From CAIWHR01 sp963717695 (GTDB lineage: Bacteria; Pseudomonadota; Gammaproteobacteria; Burkholderiales; Casimicrobiaceae): DNA of 64,000 bases. Positions 38,049 through 47,551 of the stretch are shown here, one piece after another. The first letter of the stretch is position 1; each line of letters begins with the position of its first letter. The stretch spans positions 310,001 through 374,000 of the forward strand of contig CAVQWR010000003.1 in NCBI GenBank assembly GCA_963717695.1. The letters run 5' to 3'. A model generated the notes under the pieces. The model worked only from the letters and a program-made list of their open reading frames with translations. It was not told the DNA's origin and searched no databases. The position numbers and the translations under genes were made by a program.

Positions 38049-40886
38049 ATGGATCTCGTTCGCCTCCTCGCCGCCGCACTGATGCCCTGGATGCTCGGGA
38101 TTGCACTCATTTCAGCGCTGCATTCACGCGAGCGCTGGGACGAGCGCGGAAACATTGCGTGGATCGCCGGCACAGGCTGGTTCGCGGGCGCCTTCCTCAC
38201 CACGCTGTGGATGCGCGCCTGTTCGCTGCTGCACCTGCGATTCAGCGTGGCATCCATCGCGATTCCGATTGCCGTGGCGACACTCGCGCTTGCGGCGATC
38301 GCGTGGAAGCGTCATCGCGGAACCCCGCTTGTCGCCGCGCGGCAAGCAATCCGTTCGCTGTTCGCGCACGATCGCTCGCGCTGGAGCCGCGTCGCGTGGA
38401 TCGCACTGCTGCTCTGGATCACGCTGCGTTTCGCGCTGCTGCTGGTCGAAGTCACGTCGCGCCCGATGTTCCCCTGGGGTGCGTGGACGCAATGGGCGAC
38501 CAAGGCGCACGTCTGGTTCGCGCAGGGCGCTCTCGTGCCGTTTGTCGACGGTGCCGCATGGCTCGCCGGCGCCGGCGCCTATACCGACTCGATGGCCGAT
38601 TTGCCTGCGACGGTGCCCTTGCTGCAGACCTACATAGCCACCCTGCTCGGCCGCTGGGACGACGCGCTGGTCAATCTTCCGTGGTGGCTCTGCGGTGTAG
38701 CGCTCGCATTGACGATCTATGGATTTCTCGCCGGACGCCGCATCCCGTCGTGGGTAGCGCTGATCGGCGCCGCGCTGGTCGCCTCGCTGCCGATGCTCGA
38801 CGTACACATCGCGCTTGCGGGCTATGCCGATCTGCCCTCGAGCGCCTTCCTGACGGTTGCGGTGCTCGCCTGCCTGCGCGTCATCGAGCAGCGCGATCCC
38901 TCGGACATCGCAATCGCGGCGCTCACGCTCGTCGCCGTTCCGCTGATCAAGCCCGCCGGGGCCGTCTGGCTCGCGCTGATCGTTCCGGGAATCGCCGCCG
39001 CGGCACTTCCCGAGTGGCGGCAGCGCATCGGCGCCGCATGCCTCGCTGCGGCAGTCATCGCACTCGGCATCGGATTCCGCATGGGGCCGCTCTCCGCCGG
39101 AACCGCCGAGGGCGCCGACGCATCGGCGGTGCGTGATGCCGTTGTGGAGTCGTGGTTCGTTTTCGCCAACTGGAATCTGCTGTGGTTCGGTGTGCTCGGC
39201 GCGGCACTGCTCGGCCGTCGCCAACTGCTGTCGGCGCGGCTCACTCCGCTCACGCTGATCATCGCGTCGGGTGTCGTCTTCGTGCTCGCATCGCTATTCT
39301 TTCCTCCCGGCTGGTTGCTGCGTGTCGATCCGGTCAACCTCAATCGCGCGACGCTGCACATCGCGCCGCTTGCAACGATCTGGATGGTGCTGCTGTTCTG
39401 CGAGTGGAGCGGGTTGCGCCGGAAATCGCTGCGGCAACCGGTCCCGACCGCCCCCCTTTCATCCGACGATATGCAAGGCACGTCACAAACCCAGGACATC
39501 GCCGCAACGACGGAAGCCGACCCGCTGGTCCACGAGGCGCTGCAGCGGCATCAGCGCGGCGACCTCGACGGCGCCGAGGAAAAATACCGGGCCGCGCTCG
39601 CGCTCGCGCCGGCGCACGTCCACGCCACCCACTTCCTCGGCGTGGTGCTCTATCAGCGGCGCCGGCTGGACGAGGCGATCCCGCTCCTCGAGAGCTCCGC
39701 CGCCGCCGTGCCCGGCGAGCCCGAATTCCAGAACAACCTCGGCCTTGCGCTCGCGGCGGCCGATCGCAACGCCGAGGCGATCGCGGCCTTTCGCAATGCG
39801 CTTCGTCTTGCGCCCGATCACATCATCGCCTGGAACAATCTCGGCCTGACGCTCTTCGCCGCGTGCGAGGTGCCGGAGGCGATCGTCGCCTACCGCGAGG
39901 CGATCGCGCGCTCTCCCAATTTCGCGGAGGCCCACTGGAACCTCGCGCTGGCGCTTCTTGCGAATGGCGAATACGAAGAGGGGTGGCAGGAATACGAATG
40001 GCGGGTGCGCATCGCATCGCTCGGCGGCGCCGAGCGGGAAACGCCGGGTGTGCTCTGGGATGGCGCGCTCCGCCGCGAACTGACGCTGCTCGTGACCGCC
40101 GAGCAAGGGATGGGCGATGCACTGCAATTCGTCCGCTATGTGCGCCCGCTTGCCGAGCACGGCATTCGCGTCATCCTGCGCGCGCCGCCACCGCTCGCCC
40201 GCTTGCTTGCGACGGCTTCGGGCGTGAGCTCCGTCGTGGCTGCCGACCAGCGGCTCCCCGCATACGATGCGCACGTTCCGCTCATGTCGCTGCCCCGACT
40301 CGTGGCTGCCATCCCGGATGCGCACCCCGCGCCCGTTCCGTACCTCAGGGCCGACCGTGTGCTCCGCGCCAACGCGGCAATCGCCGTCGCACCCTTTGCG
40401 CAATCGCTTCGCATCGGCCTCGCCTGGTCGGGTAATCCGCAGAATACGAACGACCATCGGCGCTCGATTCCGCTTGCCGCGCTGGCGCCGCTGCTCACGC
40501 TGCCGGGAACTGCATGGTTCTCGCTGCAGCGGGCGACCGACGAGCGCGACATCGGCATCGTTTCCGCAGCGAGCGCGCTGCGCCAGCTGCCGCTGCGTGA
40601 GGAGTTCGACGGTGCCGCCGCGTTGATCGACGAGCTCGACGTGATCCTCAGCGTCGATACGGGCATTGCGCATCTCGCCGGCGGGCTCGGCCGTCCGCTG
40701 TTCGTCCTGCTGTCGTTCGCGCCCGACTGGCGCTGGTATCCGCTTGGGAGCAACAGCATCTGGTATCCGAGCGCGCGGGTGTTCCGGCAGCCGGCGCCGG
40801 GCGACTGGGCATCGGTGGTCGCCGAGGTGGGTGCGGCGCTCGCAGCGTTGAAGCCGTCACGCGAAGGCGATTCCCCTCGCCGCTGA
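38049..40886 (+). CDS. Membrane glycosyltransferase-like / TPR / GT9-like fusion
   Basis: 945 residues. The first 465 or so form a polytopic membrane domain with about ten helices, resembling the GT-C/ArnT-like fold of lipid-linked sugar transferases, including a WGAWTQWATKAHVWF loop. Residues about 480-690 are TPR repeats (FQNNLGLALAAADRNAEAIA, AWNNLGLTLFAACEVPEAIV). Residues about 690-935 resemble GT9/heptosyltransferase-type enzymes (RIGLAWSGNPQNTNDHRRS, ILSVDTGIAHLAGGLGRP). The frame is continuous; a Met at 475 lacks a ribosome site, so I do not split it. The two catalytic-type domains may act on successive steps, but the substrate is unknown. Confidence 0.75.
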   Translation: MDLVRLLAAALMPWMLGIALISALHSRERWDERGNIAWIAGTGWFAGAFLTTLWMRACSLLHLRFSVASIAIPIAVATLALAAIAWKRHRGTPLVAARQAIRSLFAHDRSRWSRVAWIALLLWITLRFALLLVEVTSRPMFPWGAWTQWATKAHVWFAQGALVPFVDGAAWLAGAGAYTDSMADLPATVPLLQTYIATLLGRWDDALVNLPWWLCGVALALTIYGFLAGRRIPSWVALIGAALVASLPMLDVHIALAGYADLPSSAFLTVAVLACLRVIEQRDPSDIAIAALTLVAVPLIKPAGAVWLALIVPGIAAAALPEWRQRIGAACLAAAVIALGIGFRMGPLSAGTAEGADASAVRDAVVESWFVFANWNLLWFGVLGAALLGRRQLLSARLTPLTLIIASGVVFVLASLFFPPGWLLRVDPVNLNRATLHIAPLATIWMVLLFCEWSGLRRKSLRQPVPTAPLSSDDMQGTSQTQDIAATTEADPLVHEALQRHQRGDLDGAEEKYRAALALAPAHVHATHFLGVVLYQRRRLDEAIPLLESSAAAVPGEPEFQNNLGLALAAADRNAEAIAAFRNALRLAPDHIIAWNNLGLTLFAACEVPEAIVAYREAIARSPNFAEAHWNLALALLANGEYEEGWQEYEWRVRIASLGGAERETPGVLWDGALRRELTLLVTAEQGMGDALQFVRYVRPLAEHGIRVILRAPPPLARLLATASGVSSVVAADQRLPAYDAHVPLMSLPRLVAAIPDAHPAPVPYLRADRVLRANAAIAVAPFAQSLRIGLAWSGNPQNTNDHRRSIPLAALAPLLTLPGTAWFSLQRATDERDIGIVSAASALRQLPLREEFDGAAALIDELDVILSVDTGIAHLAGGLGRPLFVLLSFAPDWRWYPLGSNSIWYPSARVFRQPAPGDWASVVAEVGAALAALKPSREGDSPRR

Positions 40887-40912
40887 GTGCATGGTGAGGC
40901 TGTCGCATGACG

Positions 40913-43057
40913 TCAGCGGGCAGCGCCCGAACGGACCTGCGACTCCAGCGCCGCCGCGAGCGCAGCGACGGGCGCCGCGTCGTTGAACACGCGGCCGCGG
41001 CCGTCGCGCATTCGAGTGCGAAGCGCATCGCGCCAGGCCGCGTCAGTCGCGATCCGTGCCGCAATCCTCACATAATCGTCGGCATCGGCCGCAACGAGCT
41101 CCTCCAGGCCCGCGAGCGAGAGCATCGCCGCACTCTGCCGGCCGCGCATGAAGCGCCCCGGCAGCGTCACGATCGGAAGGCTCGCGGCGAGCGCGTCGAG
41201 ACTCGTGTTGCCGCCCGACCAGCGCTGCGTGTCGAGCATGACGTCGCACATCATGTTGATCCGAAGGAAATCGTCATGGTCGCACTGCGGGAGGAACACC
41301 ACGCGGCCGTCGACGCCGACGCCTTCGCGCTCGAACGAGGCGCGAATCCGCGCGTTGAATTTCGCGGTCAGCTTCGGATGGCGTCCTTCGAACATCACGA
41401 GCTTGGCCGCGGGAACCTCGCGAAGCACGCGCGCGAATATGGCGTCGTTGTCCGGATGGATCTTGAACAGCGACTGCGGGCACAGCAGCAGAGGGGTCGC
41501 GTCGTCGAGGCCGAAGCGCGCGCGCGGCGCGGAAGGAGGCACTGCCGGCGGCGCGTAGTCGGTGCCGATGCCGGGTAGGCGAATCAGCCTCTCGGTGTAA
41601 TGATTGTCGCCGTCCGCGGGTTCCATCCGCGCGCAGGTGATGAACCGGTCGATCGTGCGGTGTCCCGTCGTGACCGGATGTCCCCAGCCGGCACACTGGA
41701 TCGGCGCGAGGCGCAGTGCGGCGAGCACGAACGCAGTGCGGTCCATGCCGAGCTCGGGGTACACGAGAACGTCGAGCGCATCGGCGCGAATCGCGGCGGC
41801 GACGCGAGCGGGCATCAGGTCCGCGCCGGGAAAGTTGCGCACGGCGTCGACCTTGCCGACGAGATCCTTCTGGTACGGCGTGACGTCGTGGCGAAGGTTG
41901 TAGACGATCACCTCGAAGCGGCTGCGGTCGAGTCCGGTCACCCAGCTCCGGAAGTAGTATCCCACCGTCCCTTCGCTGAACAGCGCCGATGCGAATCCGA
42001 TCCGGATGCGGCTCCCGGCGGAATTGCGTGGCATCGGCGCGCGCCACTGAGGCCCCGCCGCGTCGATCGCGGACGCCGTGATCGCGGCGAAGCGCTCCTG
42101 AAATGCACGATCGTCCTCGCCCTGATAGGCCAGCAGAAAATTCGTCCAGCGCAGGTCGGCCATCACCTCGTCGGCCGCGCGTCCGCCAACGAGCGACGGC
42201 ACTTCCTGCGCGAGCTGCGCAAGGCCCTCGCCGTATCGCTCGCGTTGCGCCTCGACCTCCGCGCCGCTGGAATACACCATCGGCAGCGTGAGGCGCTGCG
42301 CGAATGCGAGCCGGATCGAGTTCGGCCGGATGCGTCGCGCCGCGCCGTAGGCACGCAGCGCCGCCTCGATGTCGTCACGCTCGGCGAAGAGGCCGCCGAG
42401 CTGGTGGATCGGGCCTTCCTCGCCGGGTGCCATTGCGACGGCGCGGGAGGAAAAGGCAATCGCGGAATCGAGATCGCCGCGCTGGCGGTCGATATTCGCC
42501 AGCGCCTGCAGGGTTGCGGCGTTCGGCTTCAGCGCGAGCGCGCGTTTGTGCGCTTCGTAGGCATCCGTCACGTTGCCGATGTCGACGAGCATGGCGCCAA
42601 GGTTGCCCCACGCGAGGAAGTAGTCGGGCTTCGCCCGGACTGCCTGCCGCGTCGCGTCGACGGCCTCGGTGAACCGACCCAGCGTGCGCAGCGTGTTGCC
42701 GAGATTGGCCCAGGCCCGCGCGTGGTTCGGATCGATCTCCGTAGCCTTGCGGAACGCACCGAGCGCCGCTTCCATGTCGCCGCTGTCGACCAGCAGGATG
42801 CCGAGCGAGTTGTGCGTGCGCGCGTCGCGGTCGTCGATCGAAAGCGCCGCACGCATGTCGTCGATCGCGGGCTTGATCTCGTGCATCGCTTCGCGCGCCT
42901 GCGACCGGACCAGGAGCGCCATCCGCGTCTCCGATCGCGCGGTGCCCGGTCGGGCGAGGATCGCCGACATCAGCGCCGCGGCGGCGGCAGGATTGCCGGC
43001 GTCAAGCAGGGCTTGCGCCTGCGCAAAGCGCGAATCCGGCTTGCGCACGTCAGGCAT
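40913..43057 (-). CDS. TPR-OGT (GT41, SPINDLY-like) glycosyltransferase
   Basis: 714 residues. TPR repeats occupy about 10-250 and the GT41 catalytic region about 350-700. Blocks typical of O-linked GlcNAc-type transferases are seen: RIRIGFASALFSEGTVGYYF cut to RIGFAS, GWGHPVTTGHRTIDRFIT (N-lobe), and in the C-lobe LFKIHPDNDAIFARVL and DTQRWSGGNTSLDALA, which binds the nucleotide-sugar. It likely transfers a sugar to protein Ser/Thr or to another acceptor in the cytoplasm. It overlaps the larger upstream TPR-OGT gene by eight bases (ATGCCTGA), so the two are translated together. Confidence 0.88.
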   Translation of the reverse strand: MPDVRKPDSRFAQAQALLDAGNPAAAAALMSAILARPGTARSETRMALLVRSQAREAMHEIKPAIDDMRAALSIDDRDARTHNSLGILLVDSGDMEAALGAFRKATEIDPNHARAWANLGNTLRTLGRFTEAVDATRQAVRAKPDYFLAWGNLGAMLVDIGNVTDAYEAHKRALALKPNAATLQALANIDRQRGDLDSAIAFSSRAVAMAPGEEGPIHQLGGLFAERDDIEAALRAYGAARRIRPNSIRLAFAQRLTLPMVYSSGAEVEAQRERYGEGLAQLAQEVPSLVGGRAADEVMADLRWTNFLLAYQGEDDRAFQERFAAITASAIDAAGPQWRAPMPRNSAGSRIRIGFASALFSEGTVGYYFRSWVTGLDRSRFEVIVYNLRHDVTPYQKDLVGKVDAVRNFPGADLMPARVAAAIRADALDVLVYPELGMDRTAFVLAALRLAPIQCAGWGHPVTTGHRTIDRFITCARMEPADGDNHYTERLIRLPGIGTDYAPPAVPPSAPRARFGLDDATPLLLCPQSLFKIHPDNDAIFARVLREVPAAKLVMFEGRHPKLTAKFNARIRASFEREGVGVDGRVVFLPQCDHDDFLRINMMCDVMLDTQRWSGGNTSLDALAASLPIVTLPGRFMRGRQSAAMLSLAGLEELVAADADDYVRIAARIATDAAWRDALRTRMRDGRGRVFNDAAPVAALAAALESQVRSGAAR

Positions 43058-46000
43058 GCGACCGCGTTGCCAGCGACTCGAGCACCCCGGGTGCGCAGCG
43101 CTCGAGCGCTTCGACGTAGGCCCGCTCCAGCGCGCGCGTGTGGCCGATGCGATCGGTCAGCGGCGAGTGCGCGATGCCGGCGCGAATGCGCTCGCGCACG
43201 TCGCGCATGAAATCCGGTTCGCTTGCGAGCCGGGCGGCGATGTCGACGTACTCGCGTCCGCTCCGCGCGACGGTGTCGGTGACGCCGAGATTGGCAAGGA
43301 TCGAATACGCCGTACGCTCGCCGTGACGCCGGCCCAGCAGAGTCACCACCGGTACGCCCGCGTCGAGCGGCTCCAGCGCCCCATTGACGCTTCCGTAGGG
43401 CATGGTGTCGATGACGAAATCGACGATCGCGTAGCGCGCCATCGCCTCCGCTTCGCCACGTCCCGGTGGAATGAAGATGAGGCGGTCGGCAGGGATGCCG
43501 CCGGCGGCGGTGAGACGAAGATAGAGCTGGCGCAGTGCCGGGTAGAACGGCGAGAAGGCGAGCCTGGCCCGCGGAATGCGCTCTAGCACCTCGCGCCACA
43601 GCGCGACGCAGCGGCGCGTGAGCTTCAGCGCGCTGGAAAATGCGCCGATGACGATCGTATCGTCGGCGATTCCGAGCGCCGCCCGATGATACGGATGCTC
43701 GGTCGCGGCCTCGATGTGCCGGTAGGGATAGAGGCACCCGTCCATCGGCAGCAGCGGCTCGATCTGCGTCGCGGCGTTCTCGGGCAGATCGGCGAAGCGG
43801 TCGGTGAGCTTGAAGTCGATCGTCGACAGGCCGACCGTCCCGGAGCTCGCGACATGCGTGATCTGCACGCGCGCCGGCTTCGCGACCAATATGCCGGGCT
43901 TCGCGCCCATGGTGTGCGTCGACAGATCGACCAGCACGTCGAGATCGTCGGCGGCGATCGCCTCGGCCGCCGTGCGTTCCGGAACGTTCCACAGCTCGCG
44001 GAATTCGGTTGCGATGCCGCGAAAGCGCGCCGTCCATTCGTCGTCGACGGGCGAGAGCGAATAGAAATGGAGCTCGAAGCGATCGCGGTCGTGGTGCTCG
44101 ACGGCCGACCACACCATCTTCCCCATCACGTGATTGCGCAGGTCGGCAGACAGGTAGCCGACCCGGATCGGACCCGGGCGCCGCGAGGCCGGCCGCGGCA
44201 GCGGCTCGCCGTAGACCCGCCGGGCGGCCGCGTCGTACGTGTGCGAGAGCTTGAGGATGAGGTCGGGCTCGACGTCGACGTAGAGCAGCAGGTAGAGGAG
44301 CTGCTCCAGCGCGTCGACGAGCTCGAGCTCGTCGGTGACGACGAAACGGTCGTTGCGAAGCCCATCGATGTAGCGCTCGAGGAGGTTGAAGTCGGCAAGA
44401 TACTGGCAGGCCTCGATCGCCTGCACCGCAAGAGGCAGCGCCTTCGGGTGGCGCGCCTCGAAGCGGCGGAAGTGCGCGATGAACTCCTCGACGCGTGCGC
44501 CGGCAATCAGCGCCTCGCCCCGGTACTTCCAGGCGGCGATGTTTGCCGAGTCTGCCTTCAGCACCTCGGTGAACGCTTCGGCCGCGCCCTCGTGCACGCC
44601 CTGCTTCTGGAACAGGACGCCGAGATTGAAATGCGCCGCGACGAGATCGGGACGGAAGGCGAGCGCGCGCTGGTAGGCGCGAGCGGCCTCGGCGACGTCG
44701 TCCATCATCTGCAGCGCGACGCCGTGATGAAACTGGGTTTCGCCGTCGGTGGGCTCGATGCGCAGGGCCTCGGCGAAGGCGGCGGCAGCGGCGGGACCGT
44801 CGCGGCGCGCAAGCGCGGCCTGGCCCGCCGCGCGCAACACCACCGGGTTGCCCGGCGTCAGCGCGCGTCCCGCGTCGCCCAGCGCGATCGCCGTCTCGTG
44901 CGCGCCGAGCGCTGTTGCCGCGCGCATCGCTGCGACGCGGGCTTCGACATAGAGCGGCGCGGCGTTGAGTGCCGCGGAGAATGCGTCGAGAGCGCCTTCG
45001 AGGTCGCCGGAATCGCGGCGTGCGATGCCGCCAAGATGCGATGCCGGCGCGAATGCGGGCTGCAGTTCCAGCACGCGGTCGTATTGGGCGATCGCGCCGG
45101 CGCGGTCACCTTCCTGGTGGAGCCGCACCGCCGCATCCCATTGCCGCGCCATCACGGCCGCATCGGCCGGGCAGTCCTGCCCGAAGTCGTGCGCGGCGCG
45201 CTCGGCCGCGAGCATGGCGACAAGCGCCGACGCGTCGGGAACGAGGCGATCGACGAGCGGCGTCGCGTTCGGGCACGCAAGCGAGGCCACGGTCACACGC
45301 AAGCGCGCCGGCGCGCGTGCAAGCAATGGCCCCGTCGTTGCGGACAGTCCGACGAGGTCGACGATCACGTCGGGGTCGCGCGACGCGACGATCCGCGCCG
45401 CCGTGGCGTCCGCACCCGCTGGCAGCGCAACCGCCGTCATGCCATCAAGGGACGGCGGCGGTGTACCGATCGTCGCAACCACCAGGTCGAAGTCCGCCGG
45501 GGGAAGCGCGCGGAGCGCGGCGAGATGCGCATCGAGCGCGGGGTCCGGCCCCACGAGCGCGACGACGCGAAAACGCGTGCCTGCCGTCCGCACCGGCCAG
45601 AGCAGGGGGGCGGGAACCGCGAATGCGATCATGCAGAGGTTCGCGTAGATCGCCGCAAGCGTGCTTGCCGAGGCAGCGTCAAACGCCGACGTTGCGTAGG
45701 CCGCGCGGCGCAGCAGTTCATGATCCGTCGGCGCGTAGTTTCGTGCGCATGCGATGGCTGCCAGCCGGGCTCGCGCCGCGCGGTCGATGGTGGCGGACCG
45801 TGCCGCATGCTCCAGCGCAACGGCAAGCAATTGCGGCGGCGCGCTGGCGATGGCCTCCGGCGCACCGGCGATGCGCTCGATCAACGCGTCGCGCTGGGGC
45901 GACGGCATCACGTGCTCGAGCGCCAGCGCGAGCGGACCGGCAAGCGTGGGAATCGCGAGCAGCGACGGGTCGCGATCGAGTACCGCGTCTACGGCTTGCG

Positions 46001-46379
46001 CGTCTGCCGCGTTGCCGCGCGCGAGTCCCCCGATGCCGCGGATCAGCGCCGCCCGCCCGTCGTTGGGCATCAGCGACTGCACCTTCGACGCGGTCGCGAC
46101 CGCGCCGTCCAAGTCACCCATGGCGAGCAGCGCTTCGGCGGTCGCCTGCAGTGGCGCGGCGTGATTCGGGACGATGCGCGACGCTTCGCGCCATGCGGTA
46201 ATCGCTTCGGGCAGGCGGCCGAGCTGCCATTGCGTTTCGCCGATCGCGAACTGCGGATCGGACGAACGCGGATCGAGCCGTGCCGCCCGGTGAAAGCAGA
46301 GCATCGCATCGATGGGCCGGCCCTCGCTCTGGTGCGCTCGGCCGCGCTCCATCCACTGCTCGTATTCGGCGGCGGCCAT
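43050..46379 (-). CDS. Large TPR-OGT protein with duplicated N-lobe
   Basis: 1109 residues. TPR repeats at about 5-120, a lone segment at about 268-390 resembling an OGT N-lobe, a second TPR array at about 408-640, then a full GT41 region at about 735-1095. The lone lobe (DVIVDLVGLSATTGPLLARAP) aligns with the N-lobe in the full domain (DVLVDLSTHTMGAKPGILVA) but no C-lobe follows it. The full domain has RVGYLSADLRNHVMGKM and, in the C-lobe, DTMPYGSVNGALEPLDAGVP. The start ATG at 46379 overlaps the stop of a small upstream frame (TGATG). Probably a cytoplasmic glycosyltransferase; acceptor unknown. Confidence 0.87.
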   Translation of the reverse strand: MAAAEYEQWMERGRAHQSEGRPIDAMLCFHRAARLDPRSSDPQFAIGETQWQLGRLPEAITAWREASRIVPNHAAPLQATAEALLAMGDLDGAVATASKVQSLMPNDGRAALIRGIGGLARGNAADAQAVDAVLDRDPSLLAIPTLAGPLALALEHVMPSPQRDALIERIAGAPEAIASAPPQLLAVALEHAARSATIDRAARARLAAIACARNYAPTDHELLRRAAYATSAFDAASASTLAAIYANLCMIAFAVPAPLLWPVRTAGTRFRVVALVGPDPALDAHLAALRALPPADFDLVVATIGTPPPSLDGMTAVALPAGADATAARIVASRDPDVIVDLVGLSATTGPLLARAPARLRVTVASLACPNATPLVDRLVPDASALVAMLAAERAAHDFGQDCPADAAVMARQWDAAVRLHQEGDRAGAIAQYDRVLELQPAFAPASHLGGIARRDSGDLEGALDAFSAALNAAPLYVEARVAAMRAATALGAHETAIALGDAGRALTPGNPVVLRAAGQAALARRDGPAAAAAFAEALRIEPTDGETQFHHGVALQMMDDVAEAARAYQRALAFRPDLVAAHFNLGVLFQKQGVHEGAAEAFTEVLKADSANIAAWKYRGEALIAGARVEEFIAHFRRFEARHPKALPLAVQAIEACQYLADFNLLERYIDGLRNDRFVVTDELELVDALEQLLYLLLYVDVEPDLILKLSHTYDAAARRVYGEPLPRPASRRPGPIRVGYLSADLRNHVMGKMVWSAVEHHDRDRFELHFYSLSPVDDEWTARFRGIATEFRELWNVPERTAAEAIAADDLDVLVDLSTHTMGAKPGILVAKPARVQITHVASSGTVGLSTIDFKLTDRFADLPENAATQIEPLLPMDGCLYPYRHIEAATEHPYHRAALGIADDTIVIGAFSSALKLTRRCVALWREVLERIPRARLAFSPFYPALRQLYLRLTAAGGIPADRLIFIPPGRGEAEAMARYAIVDFVIDTMPYGSVNGALEPLDAGVPVVTLLGRRHGERTAYSILANLGVTDTVARSGREYVDIAARLASEPDFMRDVRERIRAGIAHSPLTDRIGHTRALERAYVEALERCAPGVLESLATRSHA

Positions 46380-46567
46380 CAGCGGGTGTCGCGCAGACGG
46401 GCAACGGCCCGTTGCACCATGATGTCGCTCCTGCGGCGAAGGGCGGCGAGCGGGATGGCGCGGAGCAGCGCAACGCGGCGCGCATTGGGCGGGCGGGCAT
46501 CGCGGCCGCGGTCGCGCCGGCCGCGGGAGAACGCGTACTCGCGATAGGAATGAGGTTCGTCGGGCAT
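46379..46567 (-). CDS. Small basic protein, possibly coupled to the OGT gene
   Basis: 62 residues from ATG at 46567, beginning MPDEPHSYREYAFSRGRR, rich in Arg and ending at a TGA that shares bases with the start of the 1109-residue gene. The coupling is the main argument for it being real. There is no clear Shine-Dalgarno and no recognised family. It could be a regulatory leader frame or chance. Confidence 0.4.
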   Translation of the reverse strand: MPDEPHSYREYAFSRGRRDRGRDARPPNARRVALLRAIPLAALRRRSDIMVQRAVARLRDTR

Positions 46568-46758
46568 CGGCAACGCGGGAGATTCATTGCTTCGCGCGGG
46601 CGCGCGAAGTGCGTCGCGGCGGGCGCACGGAGCAGGCGCCGCGAATTCCGCATTTTATCGGATACGCAGACCTTCCGGGGTCGGCAGCGCCGGCATGCAG
46701 CGTGGACGCCGGGCGCGGCAGGCCGGCATAGTAAACTTCGCGTTTTCGCGGCCATCGC

Positions 46759-47520
46759 ATGAACGCTCCCGACCTTCTCCGCCAGGCGCACGCGCGCCGC
46801 TGGTTCTACGAATTCGACCTGCCGGACGGCACGACCACGGCGTCGTACCTTCCGCCGGGCGTGGCGCAGATCCACACGACCCGCCTTGCCATGCTGTGGC
46901 AGGCGCTCGCCCCGATCGCCGCGACGGGCTGGGATCGGCTTTCAGTCGTGGACATTGCCTGCCACCAGGGATTCTTCTCGACGCACGTGGCGCGCAAGGG
47001 CTGCCGCGAAGTCGTCGCCGTGGATGCCCGTCCCGAGCACATTGCCGATACGACGCTGATGGCGGGCGTGTACGGCCTCGGCAATCTTCGCGCCGTCGAA
47101 GCCGACGTCGCGACACTCGATCCGCGCTCGCTCGGGACGTTCGACATCACGCTGATGCTGGGCCTTCTGTATCACGTCGAAAACCCGGTCGGTGCGATGC
47201 GCCTTGCGCGCGCGCTGACACGGCGCGCCTGCGTGATCGAAACCCAGGTCACGCCGAACATGACCGGTGTCGTCGACTGGGGCGCCTACACGTTCCAGCG
47301 GCACATGATGGGCAGCTTCGCGCTGATCGACGAAACCGCCGAGACGCATGCCCCGGAGGCGTCGACCACGGGCATCTGCCTCTGCCCCAGCTACGAGGCG
47401 CTGGTCTACGTGCTGCGCAAGGTCGGGTTCGCGCGCGTCGAGCGCGTCGCGCCGCCCGAGGGCGCCTACGAGCAGCTCGCGAGCGGCAAGCGCGTGATGG
47501 TCGTCGCGCACGTCGACTGA
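46759..47520 (+). CDS. SAM-dependent methyltransferase
   Basis: 253 residues, class I methyltransferase fold. Motif I is VVDIACHQGFFSTHVA at about 63-78, followed by an acidic VVAVDARPEHI and VEADVATLD. FDITLMLGLLYHVENPVGAM is a typical motif after the SAM site, of the CmoB/DUF1698-like kind. It may methylate a sugar or a glycan end given its position, but a tRNA-type target is also possible. Start ATG at 46759, divergent from the OGT genes and convergent with the acyltransferase. Confidence 0.83.
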   Translation: MNAPDLLRQAHARRWFYEFDLPDGTTTASYLPPGVAQIHTTRLAMLWQALAPIAATGWDRLSVVDIACHQGFFSTHVARKGCREVVAVDARPEHIADTTLMAGVYGLGNLRAVEADVATLDPRSLGTFDITLMLGLLYHVENPVGAMRLARALTRRACVIETQVTPNMTGVVDWGAYTFQRHMMGSFALIDETAETHAPEASTTGICLCPSYEALVYVLRKVGFARVERVAPPEGAYEQLASGKRVMVVAHVD

Positions 47521-47551
47521 CGGCGCGGCACCGCCGCCCGTCGACGGCGAT

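Noticed and set aside
36635..39136. Plus-strand frame of 833 codons overlapping the membrane protein and fusion genes
   Set aside because: Same strand but another frame; Arg/Asp-rich translation without membrane segments, while the chosen frames give membrane helices, TPRs and enzyme blocks.
39471..40886. Separate TPR/GT9-like gene starting at the internal ATG
   Set aside because: There is no stop before it and no Shine-Dalgarno at 39471, so a fusion is the simpler reading.
43686..46547. Plus-strand open frame of 953 codons opposite the large OGT gene
   Set aside because: It is the antisense of a clear TPR-OGT frame; its translation is Arg/Ala-rich without domains, as expected opposite a high-GC gene.
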